This document shows positions 20,941 through 33,390 of a stretch of DNA of 64,000 nt, piece after piece. Within the stretch, counting starts at the first letter, position 1. Every line of letters starts with the position of its first letter. The stretch comes from Desmodus rotundus (taxonomy: Eukaryota; Chordata; Mammalia; Chiroptera; Phyllostomidae): NCBI RefSeq assembly GCF_022682495.2, contig NC_071394.1:26446470-26510469 (forward strand). Direction: 5' to 3'. Under the pieces are notes generated by a model. It worked only from the letters and a program-made list of their open reading frames with translations, was not told the DNA's origin and ran no database searches. A program made the position numbers and the translations under genes.

Positions 20941-21880
20941 AGCCCAAGAACCAGTTTATAACTCTGACATTTCCAGAAAAACAGGATTCCCACCACAAAA
21001 CTGGCCCCACATAGAGGATGGATAACAGCCAGGTTCTTAACTAGCAACTATTTCATAAACAGAACTGGAATGACCTCTAGCAGGACAAGTAAAAAACCTT
21101 CTCTAAAGATTCTTGTGGAAAACATTCACTGATCTTTTTACCAGATCCTACTTTGAGAGGCTCTGCCCTCTGTGTTTCCAGAGTAAGATGGAGGAGAGAC
21201 ACCCATCTGGCTCACAGGAAAATGAGAGGCCTCACTCACCTTGTGTGCATCCTAGTCGCTGGCAAAACAACCTTGGGTATCTCTCACCTGGGGGCCTCTT
21301 TGACCAAAGCTTATGTCAGTCATAAGAAGGTATCTGGCCCCCATTCTCATCTCAGCCCCATGACAGTCCACATCTCCTGAGAGTGGACAGACCCATTATC
21401 AGGGAAATAGCAGCAGCAAGCTCTGTCCACGACTCAACCTTGGGGTCATCCTCCCGAGAGGGCTCCACATCTCTGACACGTGGCAGCAGCCACCGCCCTG
21501 GAGGTGAAGATGGTTCTAGGCTGGCTTCACTTGCCTTTTTGGCAGCAAGACCTTGACTTGGGTCTTCCCCTCTGACCAGGTTCAGTCAATCAGGTGAATT
21601 CCAAATTACACAAATCCACTGGTGCAATGAAGGGAAAAAGCAAAAGCAAAACATTTTATGGTAAAAGAGAGAACAGGTTATCAACTTCATATATGATACT
21701 AATATATCATAAAATTTAGAGTATCTGATACTGGTAAAATAGTAAGCAAAGTAATTTTGAATCTATACCCCTTCTTCTAAGTGAGGAGTCCAGAGTAAGC
21801 CCCTGTTTCCCTTTGAAGTCAACCTCAACTCACTGGCTTACACATAGAGTCTTGGTCAACTGTCTATTCAAGGTTCTAAT
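20941..21880. other. Repeat-poor stretch
   Basis: No repeat family, RNA gene or coding exon was recognised. Confidence 0.45.
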
Positions 21881-21884
21881 AGCT

Positions 21885-22010
21885 CTGTCTACATGCTGAG
21901 TGATTTTGGCCAAATTGCTTAACCTCTCTGATACTATTTTCTTCACCCTAAAAATGAAGCTGTGATCTCTAGGTTCTCTTCCAATGTTCAGAATCTAAAA
22001 TTCTGTGACT
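21885..22010 (+). repeat. MIR-family fragment
   Basis: 'gctgagtgattttggccaaa', 'ttgcttaacctctctgatac', 'cttcaccctaaaaatgaagc' and 'tgatctctaggttctcttcc', then 'aaaattctgtgact', follow the 3' half of a MIR-type SINE. Confidence 0.7.
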
Positions 22011-23861
22011 ATGCTCCCCAGTGACACCCCTGTCCTTAAAGAAGCGTTTTTTATTTAGGAAACACTTTCTAGAGATATTAGTCTTAAGCATCCCACAAAA
22101 TGCAGAAAGCCACAAACTGCAGGCTGGGACAGAATCCTTCTCTAGGAAACCTGAAAAGTGTCTCTCAGAATGGCCACTTACCCTAGTCTTTTCAGTAACA
22201 CTTGACCCAGAAATACTCACACCATCTTCAGGGATGAGAAGTTCTGAAAAATTAGGGTACTGAAGGAAACCATGGGACTTTAGATGCAGCTGCATGGGAC
22301 TTCAAGAAGCAAAGGCCCATATGACAAGCTAACAGTGGATGGCCACGCTGCCAGCACATGATCCCTGCAGTGATGGGGTCTCCAGACACCAGGTGTTTTC
22401 CAGACCGAGGCTTGCCCCAGCCCCAAAGATGCCATCGGGAGAAGAGGCAGAGTGAGGGAAGGGCGAGGTGCATCAGTGTGGAGTGACAAATTACTCCAAC
22501 ACTTACCCGAGTCCCTAAATGAGGCACTGCTGTGCAACTGGCAACCGGAACTTCTCCAGCGTGGCGCGCACAGCCTGGGTGCCCCCACCCTGCCTGCTGG
22601 GCCTGTAGGGTGTGTCGGATTTGTTGAAACAACTCTAGGCTCCAGAAGATGGCTCCACATCTACCAGAGGCCGCACCCAGACACCACCCTGGGCCTTGGG
22701 CACCTTGGGAGTTCTGCTGTGTCAGGGATCCAGAGCTTCATCTTTTTGTCTTCCAAATAGGTGGTGACAAGCAGGCTTGGCTACTGGACCTGGGACCAGG
22801 GAGTCCTAGGTGTGTGTACCTTTTACCTGCATCCCTGAGAATGAAAGAGAGGATGCTGGCAGCTCTGGGAGCTCTGGCTCAGTGACCTGGCATCGTGGGC
22901 ACATTCATAACTTGCTCTGCGGGCATTTCCTAACCCGGGAAGCAAAGGGAGCTGCCTTCGTTCAGCAGAAATGAGCCCTGCTCACCTTGGGTGTGGAGAT
23001 TCTGTCCTGTTCCATTTATTAGAGGAGAGTGGCACCTAGGGGATCACACACACACACAAACACACAAACACACACAAGCGCCCACTCTTCAGTCATCCCT
23101 CCTGCTTGTGACTGAAGAGCCCCAGGCTTCCCGGCCACTGTGACAATGGGTGGAACCTGTGCTGAACAAAGGGTCCTGGCTGGACATTAAAGTTGCTGAA
23201 GTTGCTGCTGGTACCCAGACAGAGGGCTTCAGTCTCTACCAGAGCAACTGGATTACAAAACCCACCCCCGGATCCAATTCCTTGCAGGGTCTCTGGGTAC
23301 AAACCCCAGTCACTCCACATTACATCAGACATTCCTGAACAAGAAGGAAACTCATGCCTGTCCTTGGGCTACACTCGGCCCGCAGGTAAAAAGGCAGGTC
23401 GGGTGGGGCATCCACGAAGGAGGCCAGCCAAAGAACACCTGCTGTGAGAAATGGCACGGTGACTCACCACATGGCACTCTTCCCTCAGACTCAGCTCTGA
23501 CTGCGCCCTGCCTACTGGCTCAGAGAAGTCATAGAGGGTGGCTCTCGGGTGAGTCATAATCCAAGAGGCTGACCACTTACACTCCTGGGGAACCCAAGAC
23601 TTTCTCAGACAGAGACAGGCAACACTAGTTTCTATTCCCTCTTCCTCCTTCTGACCTCCGTTTGCCTGTGGTGATGAGGGCAAGTGCCGTGGGAAGTGCT
23701 AATAGGCCTTTTCACAGCTTCCAAAACTGTCGTTGAAAGTTTCTGGGATGCATCAAACACAAAAAGTTAACTGGAGAAGACTACGCAGTTTGTTCTATCA
23801 ATGCAAGTGATCAAATTATCTAAATCAATCTAAATCGTCTAAACAATCATCTAAATCCACA
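22011..23861. other. Repeat-poor block, 1.85 kb
   Basis: Unique-looking apart from an impure (CA)n/(CAAA)n run at 23045-23077. Antisense frames of 126 codons at 22252-22632 and 22280-22660 overlap each other and lack any domain. Confidence 0.45.
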
Positions 23862-24055
23862 CCATTCAATAGGGTAGCCACAAGCCACACCTGACCATTT
23901 AAATAAAATTAATTCAAATGTAAAATTTGATTCCCAGTCACACTAGACACATTTCAAGGGCTTGGTAGCCACATTACTGGACAATGGCTACATTATTGGA
24001 CAGCACAGATATATATATATCTCCATTATCACAGAAATCTGTATGGCAGAGCTGA
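23862..24055. mobile_element. Short hAT-type (MER-class) non-autonomous element
   Basis: 'ccattcaatagggtagccac', 'aagccacacctgaccattta', 'cacactagacacatttcaag', 'ggtagccacattactggac' and 'ggacagcacaga' match a common mammalian MITE-like repeat whose copies begin 'ctgtccaatacggtagccac'. Family name not resolved. A short (AT)6 lies inside at 24009-24020. Confidence 0.7.
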
Positions 24056-24094
24056 TCCAAATACACAGCAAGCGTTAGAGACCCACCAGGCCAC

Positions 24095-24260
24095 TCATTT
24101 ATTGGTTTCTTTAACAAGCATTTATGGAGGGCTGGCCGTGCGTTAGCAACTGTGGGGGGAACAAAGATGAAAAACAGGTGGTCGCTGCACTCCAGGAGTT
24201 ATAACTGTTGGGAGAACACATGTGGAGTCAAAGATATAGGCCTTTCTAATCCTGGGAAGG
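24095..24260 (-). repeat. L2 fragment, antisense
   Basis: 'tttaacaagcatttatggag', 'gttagcaactgtggggggaa', 'caaagatgaaaaacaggtgg' and 'gcactccaggagttataac' follow the antisense L2 3' end. Confidence 0.75.
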
Positions 24261-25110
24261 AAAGCAGACTACACACAGAGAACAGGACTCTAAACAAGGT
24301 CAGCTTTAGAGAAGAAAAGCAGAGGAGTGAGCCAGCCTGGCTGGACTTGAGCTTATAAGTCTTTCATTCAACATCTGCTCGCAGATATGTGAGGGGTAAG
24401 TCACCTGGAAGAACTTCTGTCTGTGCCCCCTGCCAAGGGCAACTTTGTGAAGCAGCTGGATGAGGAGAGGGCCATTTTCCCAGGCCATCATAGCCAGCCA
24501 CAGGACAAGTGTAGGTTAACTCTGCCCTTCACCTCCCAGAATTCTTGAACACTGTGCTTCACCACAGTTCTGAGAAAGTGGTGAGCAACCAGCTGGCTCT
24601 TTCTTCAGCACAGCTGCTCCTTGTTTGAAGGATTTTCACCGAGTGATTTTAAATGTTTTTACAAGGTGTTCAAATTGGGTAACCACATTTGATATGCATG
24701 AAGTCGGAGTCTGGAAAAGCAATCAAAAAGCACCAAGAGGGACCCGACCCGTTCTCAAGAACGTCTCAGCAAGGTCAGCTTAGGGAGGGAGCGCCTGAGG
24801 GAGAAAGAAACCAAAATAAAGGGCAGACACTGGCTTTATGAAATAGGAATACCACCTGAAAGTGACAGCCTGAGTGGGAAAGAAGCATGTGGGAAAACGC
24901 AGAAACCAGAATCAGAGCCCCCAGAAGGACAAGGAGGCATTTTCAACCTCGGGAAGTTTCAACTGTAACGACTTACAGTTGGGTGACCGGCGTAGCTGCG
25001 CGCTAAAGGCACTGCTGAATTTTGGGCGGAACATTTTTTAACACTTACCCCTGGAGAGGGTGTAAGACCCAACACCAGGTTCTGGGTTCCTCCGGACAGC
25101 CAGGCCACAG
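24261..25110. other. Repeat-poor stretch
   Basis: No element or gene was recognised. Confidence 0.45.
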
Positions 25111-25199
25111 AATAATGTTCTGAACAAAAGACTAGGGAACAGGAAACTAATTTTTTTTTTAGTATAATGTTTTGAACAGGGTTCATAGTATAATTTGGA

Positions 25200-25338
25200 T
25201 TCAAACTTGAAAAAATATAAGGTCGAACAAAAAGGAAAAAGGACTCATGGACATGGCAACAGTGTGGCGATGGCAGAGGGAAGGGGTATAAGGGAGTTAA
25301 ATGATAATGGGAAAAATACAATAAAAAAATTTAAAAAA
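25200..25338 (+). mobile_element. L1 3' tail (bat-type), tentative
   Basis: 'gactcatggacatggcaaca', 'gtgtggcgatggcagaggga', 'taagggagttaaatgataat' and then an A-rich 'aaaaatacaataaaaaaa' end resemble the 3' end of L1 in bats. Upstream, a 15-mer occurs twice 52 bp apart (25112-25126 and 25164-25178, one mismatch), perhaps marking an insertion boundary. Confidence 0.55.
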
Positions 25339-25399
25339 TGGAGACTATGAACAAGAAAATGAAATGAAAATGTATATATGAAATCTCACAGTGAAGAGT

Positions 25400-26210
25400 C
25401 TCCTCACATCTACCCCTTATCTGCCTGGTTCCGTCAACTCTCCCGCCTCCACCTGAGCAGCCATTTTGTAGTCATCACTCATTTCTTTAGGCTTCTACAA
25501 AAAAATGCAAATATATATTCTCATTTCTCCCCCCCCTTGTTTTGTACAAAATGTGCCAACTATATACCTTCACTGGTCTACCTGTTGCTTAATCATTTAA
25601 TGACCATGTTGGATGTCTTGGAACTCTGCCTGTGGGCACAAAGAGCCACCTCATTCTCTCCCACAGTTGTACGGTGCTCCTTACACAGTCAGACCACCCT
25701 CTAGTTAACAGTTCCCTGTGACGGACACTTCGCTGCTTTCTACGTTTTATGATTATATTACTTACCCTGAGCATACAGGCTTTCTCGTGTGTACAGTAGA
25801 CTCTGTAGTAAAATCCTAGAAGCAGAGGTCAAATAAGCATTTGCAAGTTGGGTAGATATTGCCGAATTGCCCTCCAGCGGAGTTGGGCTAATTTTCACTT
25901 CTACCAGCAACATTTGAGAGTGCCAAAGGAACGTGTTATCAAATTCTGGGGGGTTGCCAACATAATAGGTGAAAATGGAATCTCAGTAGAGAATTAATTT
26001 GCATTTATCTTATTATGAGTGAGGTCAAACGTCTTTTATATGTGTAAGAGCCATTTGTAGTTCCTTTCCTGATTATATCTCTTGTCCCTTCTTCAATGGA
26101 GTTTTTGGCTATTTTAAAAAGTCAGTTTCTTATTAATTTTTCCAATCAGCTTTGTTATCAATTCCAAGCTCTTTATTTATCAAGGACACTAGCCCTTTGT
26201 CTATAATATG
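25400..26210 (-). mobile_element. Old L1 (L1M-type), antisense, about 0.8 kb
   Basis: A long ordered match to antisense L1M: 'aaatcctagaagcagaggtc', 'agatattgccgaattgccct', 'cttctaccagcaacatttga', 'gagtgccaaaggaacgtg', 'atttgcatttatcttattat', 'gagtgaggtcaaacgtcttt', 'gagccatttgtagttccttt' and 'ggacactagccctttgtct'. The 108-codon frame at 25378-25704 falls inside it. Confidence 0.9.
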
Positions 26211-26389
26211 AAGAACAATGAATATAAACACAGAGCTAATGAATAACTCACTTGCCCAAAGATGTTTTGATGATTTCCCAGAAAATTCTTTTCAAGGCAA
26301 GGCCTTTCATCCCCTTACCCATACTCCTCCCCTACCCCCCACCTCACAGGTCACACCAGGTTTCTAGCTGTGCCTCTTTAACATGATTT

Positions 26390-26505
26390 TCTTCTTCAGG
26401 TCCTTTGTATTGGCTGTTTCCTGTTCCTGGAATGAGATTTTTCTCTTTGTCCTTCTGGCAAATTCCTGCTAAACTTTTCAAGACCTGTGACACTTTCTCA
26501 TTACA
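26390..26505 (+). repeat. L2 fragment
   Basis: 'gtattggctgtttcctgttc', 'ctggaatgagatttttctct' and 'aaacttttcaagacctgtga' resemble the L2 phrase 'tgcctggaatgctctt ... tcagctcaaatgtcacc'. Confidence 0.55.
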
Positions 26506-27454
26506 AATACCACATAGGGACAGAGGAGAGTGACAATTTAAAACTGTGAGACTTTTTACCTAAATTATAAGTGAATTGAGGAGAGACCCAAGCTGGGCAA
26601 AAGACTGTGAAGCAGTGTGAGTCTGTGGGCAGGCGTATAGTGGGAGACTCTGAGAGGCAGAGTGAGGTCAGGCAGAGCGAGGGTGTGGCTGAAGGAGGAA
26701 GCTACTGCAGGGCAGAGTTGTGGAGGGTGGGACTGGGAGAGATGAAACCTGACGGTGTGTGAGGTCTGGGTGTATGCACTCAGTGGGCTGTGCTTTCAGA
26801 AGGTATGAAGGACAGAGAACAGAATTGGGAAGGACGCAGAGTATGAATGCCGGGGGCCCAGGATGGTGCCAGAGTAGCTTTCAGTGGATTATAAGAAAAG
26901 CCATTACAACTGAAAACCTAGGAACCCTGGCCTAAAACTGTCTGCTTTCCCATGGACCCACAAAGGAGAGAAAGCATGAGAGATATCTCAATCCTTGGCA
27001 AGGAAAGTAAGTAAGGGAAAATATTTACAAAGACAGAAAGCCCCTGGAATCTGGACTTTGAGCAGCCAGAGAGGGTGAGAGAAATGGAAAAAGCTGGGAA
27101 GAGACTCCTGAAATGCTTTAACCCTAAACCACACAATAGAAAACACACCAGACTGTGTACCCAGATTCACCACGCTATGGGAGGAGAGTTTCATGTTTCT
27201 TAAATTGGTCTCCTGGATGTGTTATGCTCCAGGGTGAGCAACTGGTGGATACCACTAGGAGAGGAAAGGGCCAGATGATAAAACCTGAAGTTCAGCTTTT
27301 GCAAAAGGAGCATCCCTGGTCAATCTCTTAGTGGAACCAGCCAGGAGAAGTCACAAGAACTCAGAGACACCTTCTGGTTCCAGGGGGTGGGGGCAGGGGA
27401 AGGCTGCCCTAGAAGCAGCTGTTCCACATGGCTCATTCTGTGATTCCCCAGTTC
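26506..27454. other. Repeat-poor stretch
   Basis: Unique-looking, purine-rich in places. A faint antisense L2 flavour is possible near 26590-26730 but cannot be supported. Confidence 0.4.
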
Positions 27455-27585
27455 CATTTAATACATGTTTGGGGGCCCTACTTTGTATTAGACACTGCTG
27501 AGTCATGGGACTGCGAGTGAGGCACCAGCCGCCCCAGTGGCGGTAGCCTAGTGGGAGAGGTGGACACATATACGAGCCAGTAGCC
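27455..27585 (-). repeat. L2 fragment, antisense
   Basis: 'ccctactttgtattagacac' and 'gtagcctagtgggagaggtg' then 'gacacatatacgagcc' follow the antisense L2 3' region. Confidence 0.55.
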
Positions 27586-29506
27586 TGTGTGCTCTGACGG
27601 AAGTGGACATTGGGGTTGTGCCCAGCTGACTGGGATCCCTTGGAGAATGGCCCACCCATGGGAGACCCCTGAAAGCATATGTCCCAGGAAGGGGTAGAGT
27701 ACCCTCCTGCAGTGCAGAAGGAGCTTCAAATTAACATACTAGACTTCCAAATAAAATAGGAAACTAGGAAGTCAAACTGAAAGATGAGTGTTCTCTTCCT
27801 TCTGATTGTTCTGAACTGACAGTCGAATTTCTGCACAACTTACACCTCAAAGGCAATGCACGTGCAAATTCTGAGCCAAGAATAGAAGTCATGCCTGATA
27901 GAATCCATTCTCACTCTGCTGTTGCTGACTTCTGTACTAGCTCTTAGCTGAGGGTCATCATTTTCAGATACCACCTTCTGCGTTGAACTCTTCCCCCGCC
28001 CCCCAACTCCTTTAAGCATCTCAGATCTTCCAAGCAGCCTTATCCAATATTTATATGATCCGGACACAGCAAGGCTGCTTTGATTGCCGTGACTGAGGGC
28101 TGGAGATCATCAGAGCTTGGCCCTCAGCAGTGTGCTCTTGGCTGCTGTTTCCCAAATTTGTCCCCCACCACCCCCCACCGCAAGGATCCCCAGGAATCCT
28201 GCAGGATGAAGACACACCTCTTTGTTCAGAGTCTTTGCTTCCACTGGGCACTGGTAGAGAGACCGCCCACCCCAGAAGGGCAGGGGAAAGAGCGCTGCCG
28301 CAGACTTCAGTTAATTCCCTTTTAAAGCCCAGAGATTGTTGTCCTCGTTTTTTTTTGTTGTTTTTTGTGACCAGTTAGAAGAAGCAAGAAATCAACAAAC
28401 CCTCAGTGGGCAGCCCACCCCAGTAAGGTTAGCACTTGCAACAGGCAATGGGTATGAGTTGGGACTGCCCTTTCCCCCATTGTAACAGCATTCCCAAGGC
28501 CGGGCTTCCCGTTTTCTTTCATCAGAAGAAGCAGTGAGGTGTAGGACCTGTGTGGCTCATTCTCTCACATGGCACATGCCTCCATCTGGGTGCTAAGTAC
28601 TAATGAAAGCACCCCTGAACTTGCTGCCAGGACCTTCAAGGAGAAACGAAGGCCAGTTCAGACTCCAGCGCAAGGCTAGGGGAGGACCGAGCCAACTCCC
28701 TTGCTGTCATCGTGTTTGCTCAACCCAGTAATAGAAAAGAATGCCGCTACATGGCCACATCCAGACAGAGCCCTTCTATGTCAGCTAGAGGAGATGGCAT
28801 CGGCCGCTGGGCCTCCTAGAAGGATGTGAGGTTTTTTTTGCCAGAGAAGGGCCTGTTTCTCCAGCATCATAGAGAAGTAATACAGTAGCCTCGCCAGTAC
28901 AGGTCAGGGTGGTAAATGCCGGAGAGCTCTGTCTCCTCTCTCCTTCCCCCTGCCCTTCCCTCATACAGATATCAGTACTGATCAATCCTAATGCTTTTTC
29001 CCCCTGAGCCCGTGTACCGTCCTGGGAGCCGTAGTTGCTGACGCAGATCCTTGGGCTGCAGAAAAGTGAAGACAGGAGCATTGATCTCTTTTCCTGGGAA
29101 GGTTAAGTTTTCTAATTAACAATGTTTGAAAGGGTCCTTTGCTGACACTTTTAGAATTAGGGGTCTAAATGAATTTATTTTTTTCTCATGGAGAGACAAG
29201 CATTGAGCTGCGGGTTCGTTGGGTGAACACTAGCAGGCCAGAGCAGGGATGGACCCAGAAGACACTTTCATGTTCCAGGAAGAATCTGCAAGACTGCACT
29301 GAGCAGTGCTGGAGAGATAGGAATGCAGGACACACACTTTGCCTCTGGGCTGAAGTCAACCCCCATTTCCCCCAGCAGCTGGGAGACCAAAGGCACAGGG
29401 CTGTGGCTAGAGGAAGTCAGAGGACCAGCTGCCTAGCATTCTAGTCTCTTTGGTGATCCCTGGTGCCCAGAAGAAAATAACCCTTCCTACCTTTCTACTC
29501 TTAGGT
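27586..29506. other. Repeat-poor block, 1.9 kb
   Basis: No transposon was recognised. A T-rich 28346-28367 run may be a retroposon tail but lacks a body. No gene is called. Confidence 0.45.
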
Positions 29507-29600
29507 CGCTTCATTCATTCACTCGTTCATTGGTTCATTCACTGATTCACCAACATTCCTTGTGGCTCTGTCTTTGGCTACGCAGTAGGACTTAGATGTG
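29507..29600 (-). repeat. L2 3' terminus, antisense, with (TTCA)n
   Basis: Repeated TTCATTCA units at 29510-29548 followed by 'caccaacattccttgtggct' correspond to the antisense L2 terminus, which ends in TGAATGAA units. Confidence 0.6.
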
Positions 29601-29769
29601 AGAGTATTAACTAAAAGTCGTACTTCTAAATTTTCTAAGTGCCCCCAAGCTTCACCTGCTCAGTTCTCAGGCATTTACTGCTTCAGGTGGAGCATGGCAG
29701 CAGAAAGCAGAGAAATGCCCTTGAAATTCAGAGGCAAGTCTAGGCTTTCCATTTGCCAGAGGTTAGGAT

Positions 29770-29930
29770 GTATGTCAAAAATCAAGGTTCTGGCAGTAAC
29801 TTATAGATCTGCCCTATATGTGTATCTCGATTGTGGTGGTAATTATGATTGCATATATTTGTCAAAACATGTAGAAGTGCATCTAAAAAGAGTGAATTTT
29901 ACTATCTGTAAATTATCCCCTTAAGAGTGA
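29770..29930 (+). mobile_element. Old L1 3' end
   Basis: 'gttctggcagtaacttatag', 'atctcgattgtggtggtaat', 'catatatttgtcaaaacatg' and 'gtgaattttactatctgtaa' then 'attatcccctta' follow the L1M terminal sequence ('tgatggttacacaggtgtat ... tgtcaaaactcattgaactg ... tgtaaattatacctcaat'). Confidence 0.75.
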
Positions 29931-31206
29931 GAATAAACATAATAAGCAGGGACAATAAAGTTAGGGAAGTATTAGGGGTCCAAGCAAAAGAGCCCATACA
30001 AATGTATGTCACTCTTGGGATGGGGCCCTCAAGTTCCTCCAGTTCAGGGAACCAGCACAAGGGTGAAAGCAGGAGCTGGACACAAGCCTGTTAGGCAAGG
30101 TCTGAGCAGTCTCCTCATGCAGGCTGACAGGAGGCAGGCAGCATCAGGCCGTCCAGCCACAGGCGCCTGGCCCCAGGCACAGAGTGGGACTGCCCAATGG
30201 GAAGCCTAAACATGAGCTTAGAGACCCAGCCCAGCAGGGGCTTCCCACAAAACTAAAAAAAATGTTCAGCTTCAGTGACAACTGAACCAAAATTTTGCTT
30301 GTCTAAACATCCCAAGTAAAGTCAATTTAATTTCAACATTCACGTGAGTTTTGTGTTTTAAGGGTCAGTATTGTTATTATATTGAACCTCATGCTGAGGT
30401 GAGGGAGGTGAGGGATTGCAGAACTGTCTCTAAAGCAGGATTTACTGATTGACTGGTCACAGCACTCTGGCAGACTGGTCGCGGACAGGGCCCTCGCTCA
30501 CAGCCAAGTAGCTGATGGCTGGCACAAAGTACCTGGCAGAGGGAGCCCATGGGGGCTGAAACCCAGCTTGTGACCCGTCTACCAAGCCTGGCATCCTAGT
30601 ACAGGGATGAGCCAGCCCACAAGAAAAGACACATGGTCGTTATTCCTGGTTTCCACTAGCTGCTGGCTCTGCTGGTAGGTTATATACCAGTCAAGACCTG
30701 GGTCATGTGGCCCTTGGGGAAACCAGATAGGCTAGGTCAGGGCCCGTGCGCACCCAGGTCAGATCTCTCCTGCTGACAGCAACTTTGCCCAGTGTCCAAC
30801 TCAAAAAACAAAGATGAAGGCCTGAATCCAGCCCTAACCAGGCAGCCAGCTAGTCAACAAGCATCAGTAACACTTTGGGCAGGGCCACGCATGCCCAATC
30901 GAGGTCTCCTTACAGGTCTGTGGCTTAGTAATTGATCCCCAAGTCTAGGCAGGACAGGGCTTCGGGGCTAATTAAGGAGGCACAGTAGCAAGGCCAGAAG
31001 GGATCAGGGAGACAGGTAGCTGCACCCAGGGTTTGTCCTCCATGGCAGGCTGAGGAGCCATGTACTGAGAAAGCTTATTTAGCCAGTCGTTCCAGAGCTT
31101 TGGAAGTTGGCTGCTGGTGGCAGAATGTTAGCAGCACTCCAGCATCTCCACTGTCCAGCCCACACACGGCCATGCCTGGGGCCCTCCTCTAAAACACACC
31201 TCCTTA
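29931..31206. other. Repeat-poor block
   Basis: Moderately GC-rich and unique-looking. No gene or repeat family was recognised. Confidence 0.45.
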
Positions 31207-31450
31207 GCCCTGGCCCATGTGACTCAGTTGGTTGGAGAGTCCTCCCATAAACCAAAATGTCATGGCTTCAATTCCCAGTCAGGACACATGCCTAGTTTGT
31301 GGGTTCGATCCCCAGTTGAGCACATAAGAGAGGCAACTGATTGATGTTTATGTCTCACATCGATGTTTCTCTTCCTCTCTCTCTCTGTCCTTTCCCTTCT
31401 CTCTACAAATCAATAAGCATGTCTTCAGGTGAGGATAAAACAAAAAAAAA
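31207..31450 (+). mobile_element. Ves SINE, sense, near full-length
   Basis: Head 'gccctggcccatgtgactca', tRNA-like B box 'ggcttcaattcccag', then 'tcaggacacatgcctagttt', 'tgtgggttcgatccccag', 'ggcaactgattgatgttt', a CT-rich stretch and an A-rich end. The flanks share an imperfect 'acctccttag/acctccctcag'. At about 245 bp it is one of the most complete copies here. Confidence 0.95.
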
Positions 31451-32169
31451 CCTCCCTCAGAAGAGTTTTATTCTAGTTGGATGAGTCCAGAACAGCGTAA
31501 AGATGAGGGATATGAAACCAGAACCCCACGTATAAAAAGCCTGAAATCTGATTTTAGGGGTTATGCTGGGCAGCTTTATTTGTTTACAGGATTTGGAAGG
31601 GGTGAGGGCTGAAGGCTGGGGTATGCCAAAGGAAGTGACATATGCAAATGAGTCACATGCTTGCACTGCTGAGACCAGACTGACAGCTTCATCACGCTGT
31701 ACCCAAATCTCTCAGGACCTGTTTCTAAGGAGGCCTGGAGTTTTCTCTTGCCTTTTGGCAATTCCCCAGCAGCCCAGACATGACTTAGCAAGGAAATTGG
31801 GTTTGACTTTAAAAATGCCCCTTGTGTTGGTAACAAGATTGGTTCTGTGCTGAATTATTGAATGGCGCGGGTGCTTGCTGTCCCCAGCTACCGCCTTTCA
31901 TCTCTGCAGCTCCACTGCTTGCCTAGTAATTTTTAAAATGCAACAACGCAAGGCTCTGTGCTCATCGGCGTAATGCTGAGCCAGATTCCAGTCATGCTTG
32001 AACAGCTGCCAAAACACCCAGGGCACCAGGCTCTGCTCCAGGGTCACAGGGACTATAGATTTGAGCAAATGGATATCTAGCCAAGCTATTGTTGCAGAGA
32101 GATCAAATCTTAACATATCTAAAACGTAAAGCATTAATTAACCCCAAACCAGTTTCTTTGCCTGCTTTT
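31451..32169. other. Repeat-poor stretch
   Basis: Nothing recognised. Short frames on both strands (86-96 codons around 31563-31853) oppose each other and have no domain. Confidence 0.45.
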
Positions 32170-32525
32170 TTCTATTGTCATGAATGGTGCCACCATCCAC
32201 CCAGGTACCCAAGCCCATGTCTCAGCCTCACACTTGACCCGTGGCTCGCGTTGCCCCCTCACCGCGCAGCGTGGAACTGGTCTCCAGGTTTTGTCTGTTG
32301 AGCCTCTAAAATATTTCTCAGATGCATTCGATCGCTTCCATTCCCACTACTCCTAATTTGTTGGCTGTTCTCAGCTCTCATCTGGACTTCAAACTACTCC
32401 TTCCAGTCAAGTTCCCTTTCCTAATCCTTTGGCAACAGCAGTCTAATCATATTATTGTCTAATCTATCGTTGCTCTTTTGAGGATAAAGTCAAAAGGCTT
32501 CAGCATGTCAGTCAGAAAGGTCTCA
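32170..32525 (+). repeat. L2 LINE, 3' half
   Basis: Clear L2 order: 'gaatggtgccaccatccacc', 'caggtacccaagcccatgtc', 'tcatctggacttcaaactac', 'cagcagtctaatcatattat' and 'ggataaagtcaaaaggcttc' then 'agcatgtcagtcagaaagg'. Derived from the L2 3' part; no intact frame. Confidence 0.85.
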
Positions 32526-32527
32526 GT

Positions 32528-32660
32528 TTGAATATGAGTTCTGCTACATGCAATTCTATGACTTTGGCAAGTCACTTCACCTGTAAAATGAAAAGTAATA
32601 AAGACAGTGAAGATTAAACGAAACAATGTACAGGGCCCAGCACAAATAACGGCCTTCTTT
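32528..32660 (+). repeat. MIR SINE fragment
   Basis: 'tgagttctgctacatgcaat', 'tatgactttggcaagtcact', 'tcacctgtaaaatgaaaagt' and 'acagggcccagcacaaataa' match the MIR middle and 3' parts. It sits inside an L2-rich zone. Confidence 0.8.
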
Positions 32661-33039
32661 TAATTACAAAATCTTTCATTACAAAATCATAAGCATGCAA
32701 TTCTGTAACATAACAATATCACACTCAACAAGCATGCCATGTGACATTTTAGGCGAAATGTTCAAATTAAAACTATAAAGTATTACACCCGTATTATTAC
32801 CCTACCAACCACACTCAAGCAGGCCTTACTTCTGCCGGACCTTGTATATTAAGTGACATAGTCCAGTACCCGGTGTCTAGAAAGCACCAGAAATATTTAC
32901 CTTCCTCATTATTGTTGCTTTTCAAACCCCGGCATTCTCTCCCTTTCCATCTTTATCTCCTAAGCAGAGGGTCACATCCCATACAACCACACACATCCCC
33001 TAAATACATTCTACCATCTCATATGTTCCCACTTTTACA

Positions 33040-33297
33040 TACACCATTCTCCTGCCGAGAATGACCTTTATCTCCTTGTCTGACTAGTGAAATGCTACTC
33101 ATTTGTCAAGGCCCATCTCAAATGTCCCCTTCCCTGGGATGCTGTTTGTGCTTTCATTTCTGCATTTTCGTAACCTTTGTACCCTATTACTATATAACTC
33201 TCTAACACTATTATAACCTGCTGCCTTGAAATATTTGTTCTCCTATGTGCCTCCCTTATGATACAGTGGGCACTCTAACAGCAGTGGAAATGTATCC
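33040..33297 (+). repeat. L2 LINE 3' region
   Basis: 'ttgtcaaggcccatctcaaa', 'tgtccccttccctgggatgc', 'ctatataactctctaacact' and 'gttctcctatgtgcctccct', then 'acagtgggcactc', are the L2 3' succession. Confidence 0.8.
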
Positions 33298-33390
33298 ACT
33301 CAAACATTCATTGAGTAATACATGTGGCATCTCTCAGGGGCCAGCATTGTGCTGGGTGCTGCAGCCACAAAGATGGGTAACACATCTTCA
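33298..33390 (-). repeat. L2 fragment, antisense
   Basis: 'actcaaacattcattgagta', 'ggccagcattgtgctgggtg' and 'ctgcagccacaaagatgggt' match the antisense L2 terminus. It abuts a sense L2 piece, so two copies are tail to tail. Confidence 0.75.

Noticed and set aside
28346..28367. T-rich run as the tail of an antisense SINE
   Set aside because: No SINE body or target duplication could be found next to it.
29510..29548. TTCA tandem units as a possible short direct-repeat array
   Set aside because: They are the antisense TGAATGAA terminus of L2, not a CRISPR-like or satellite array.
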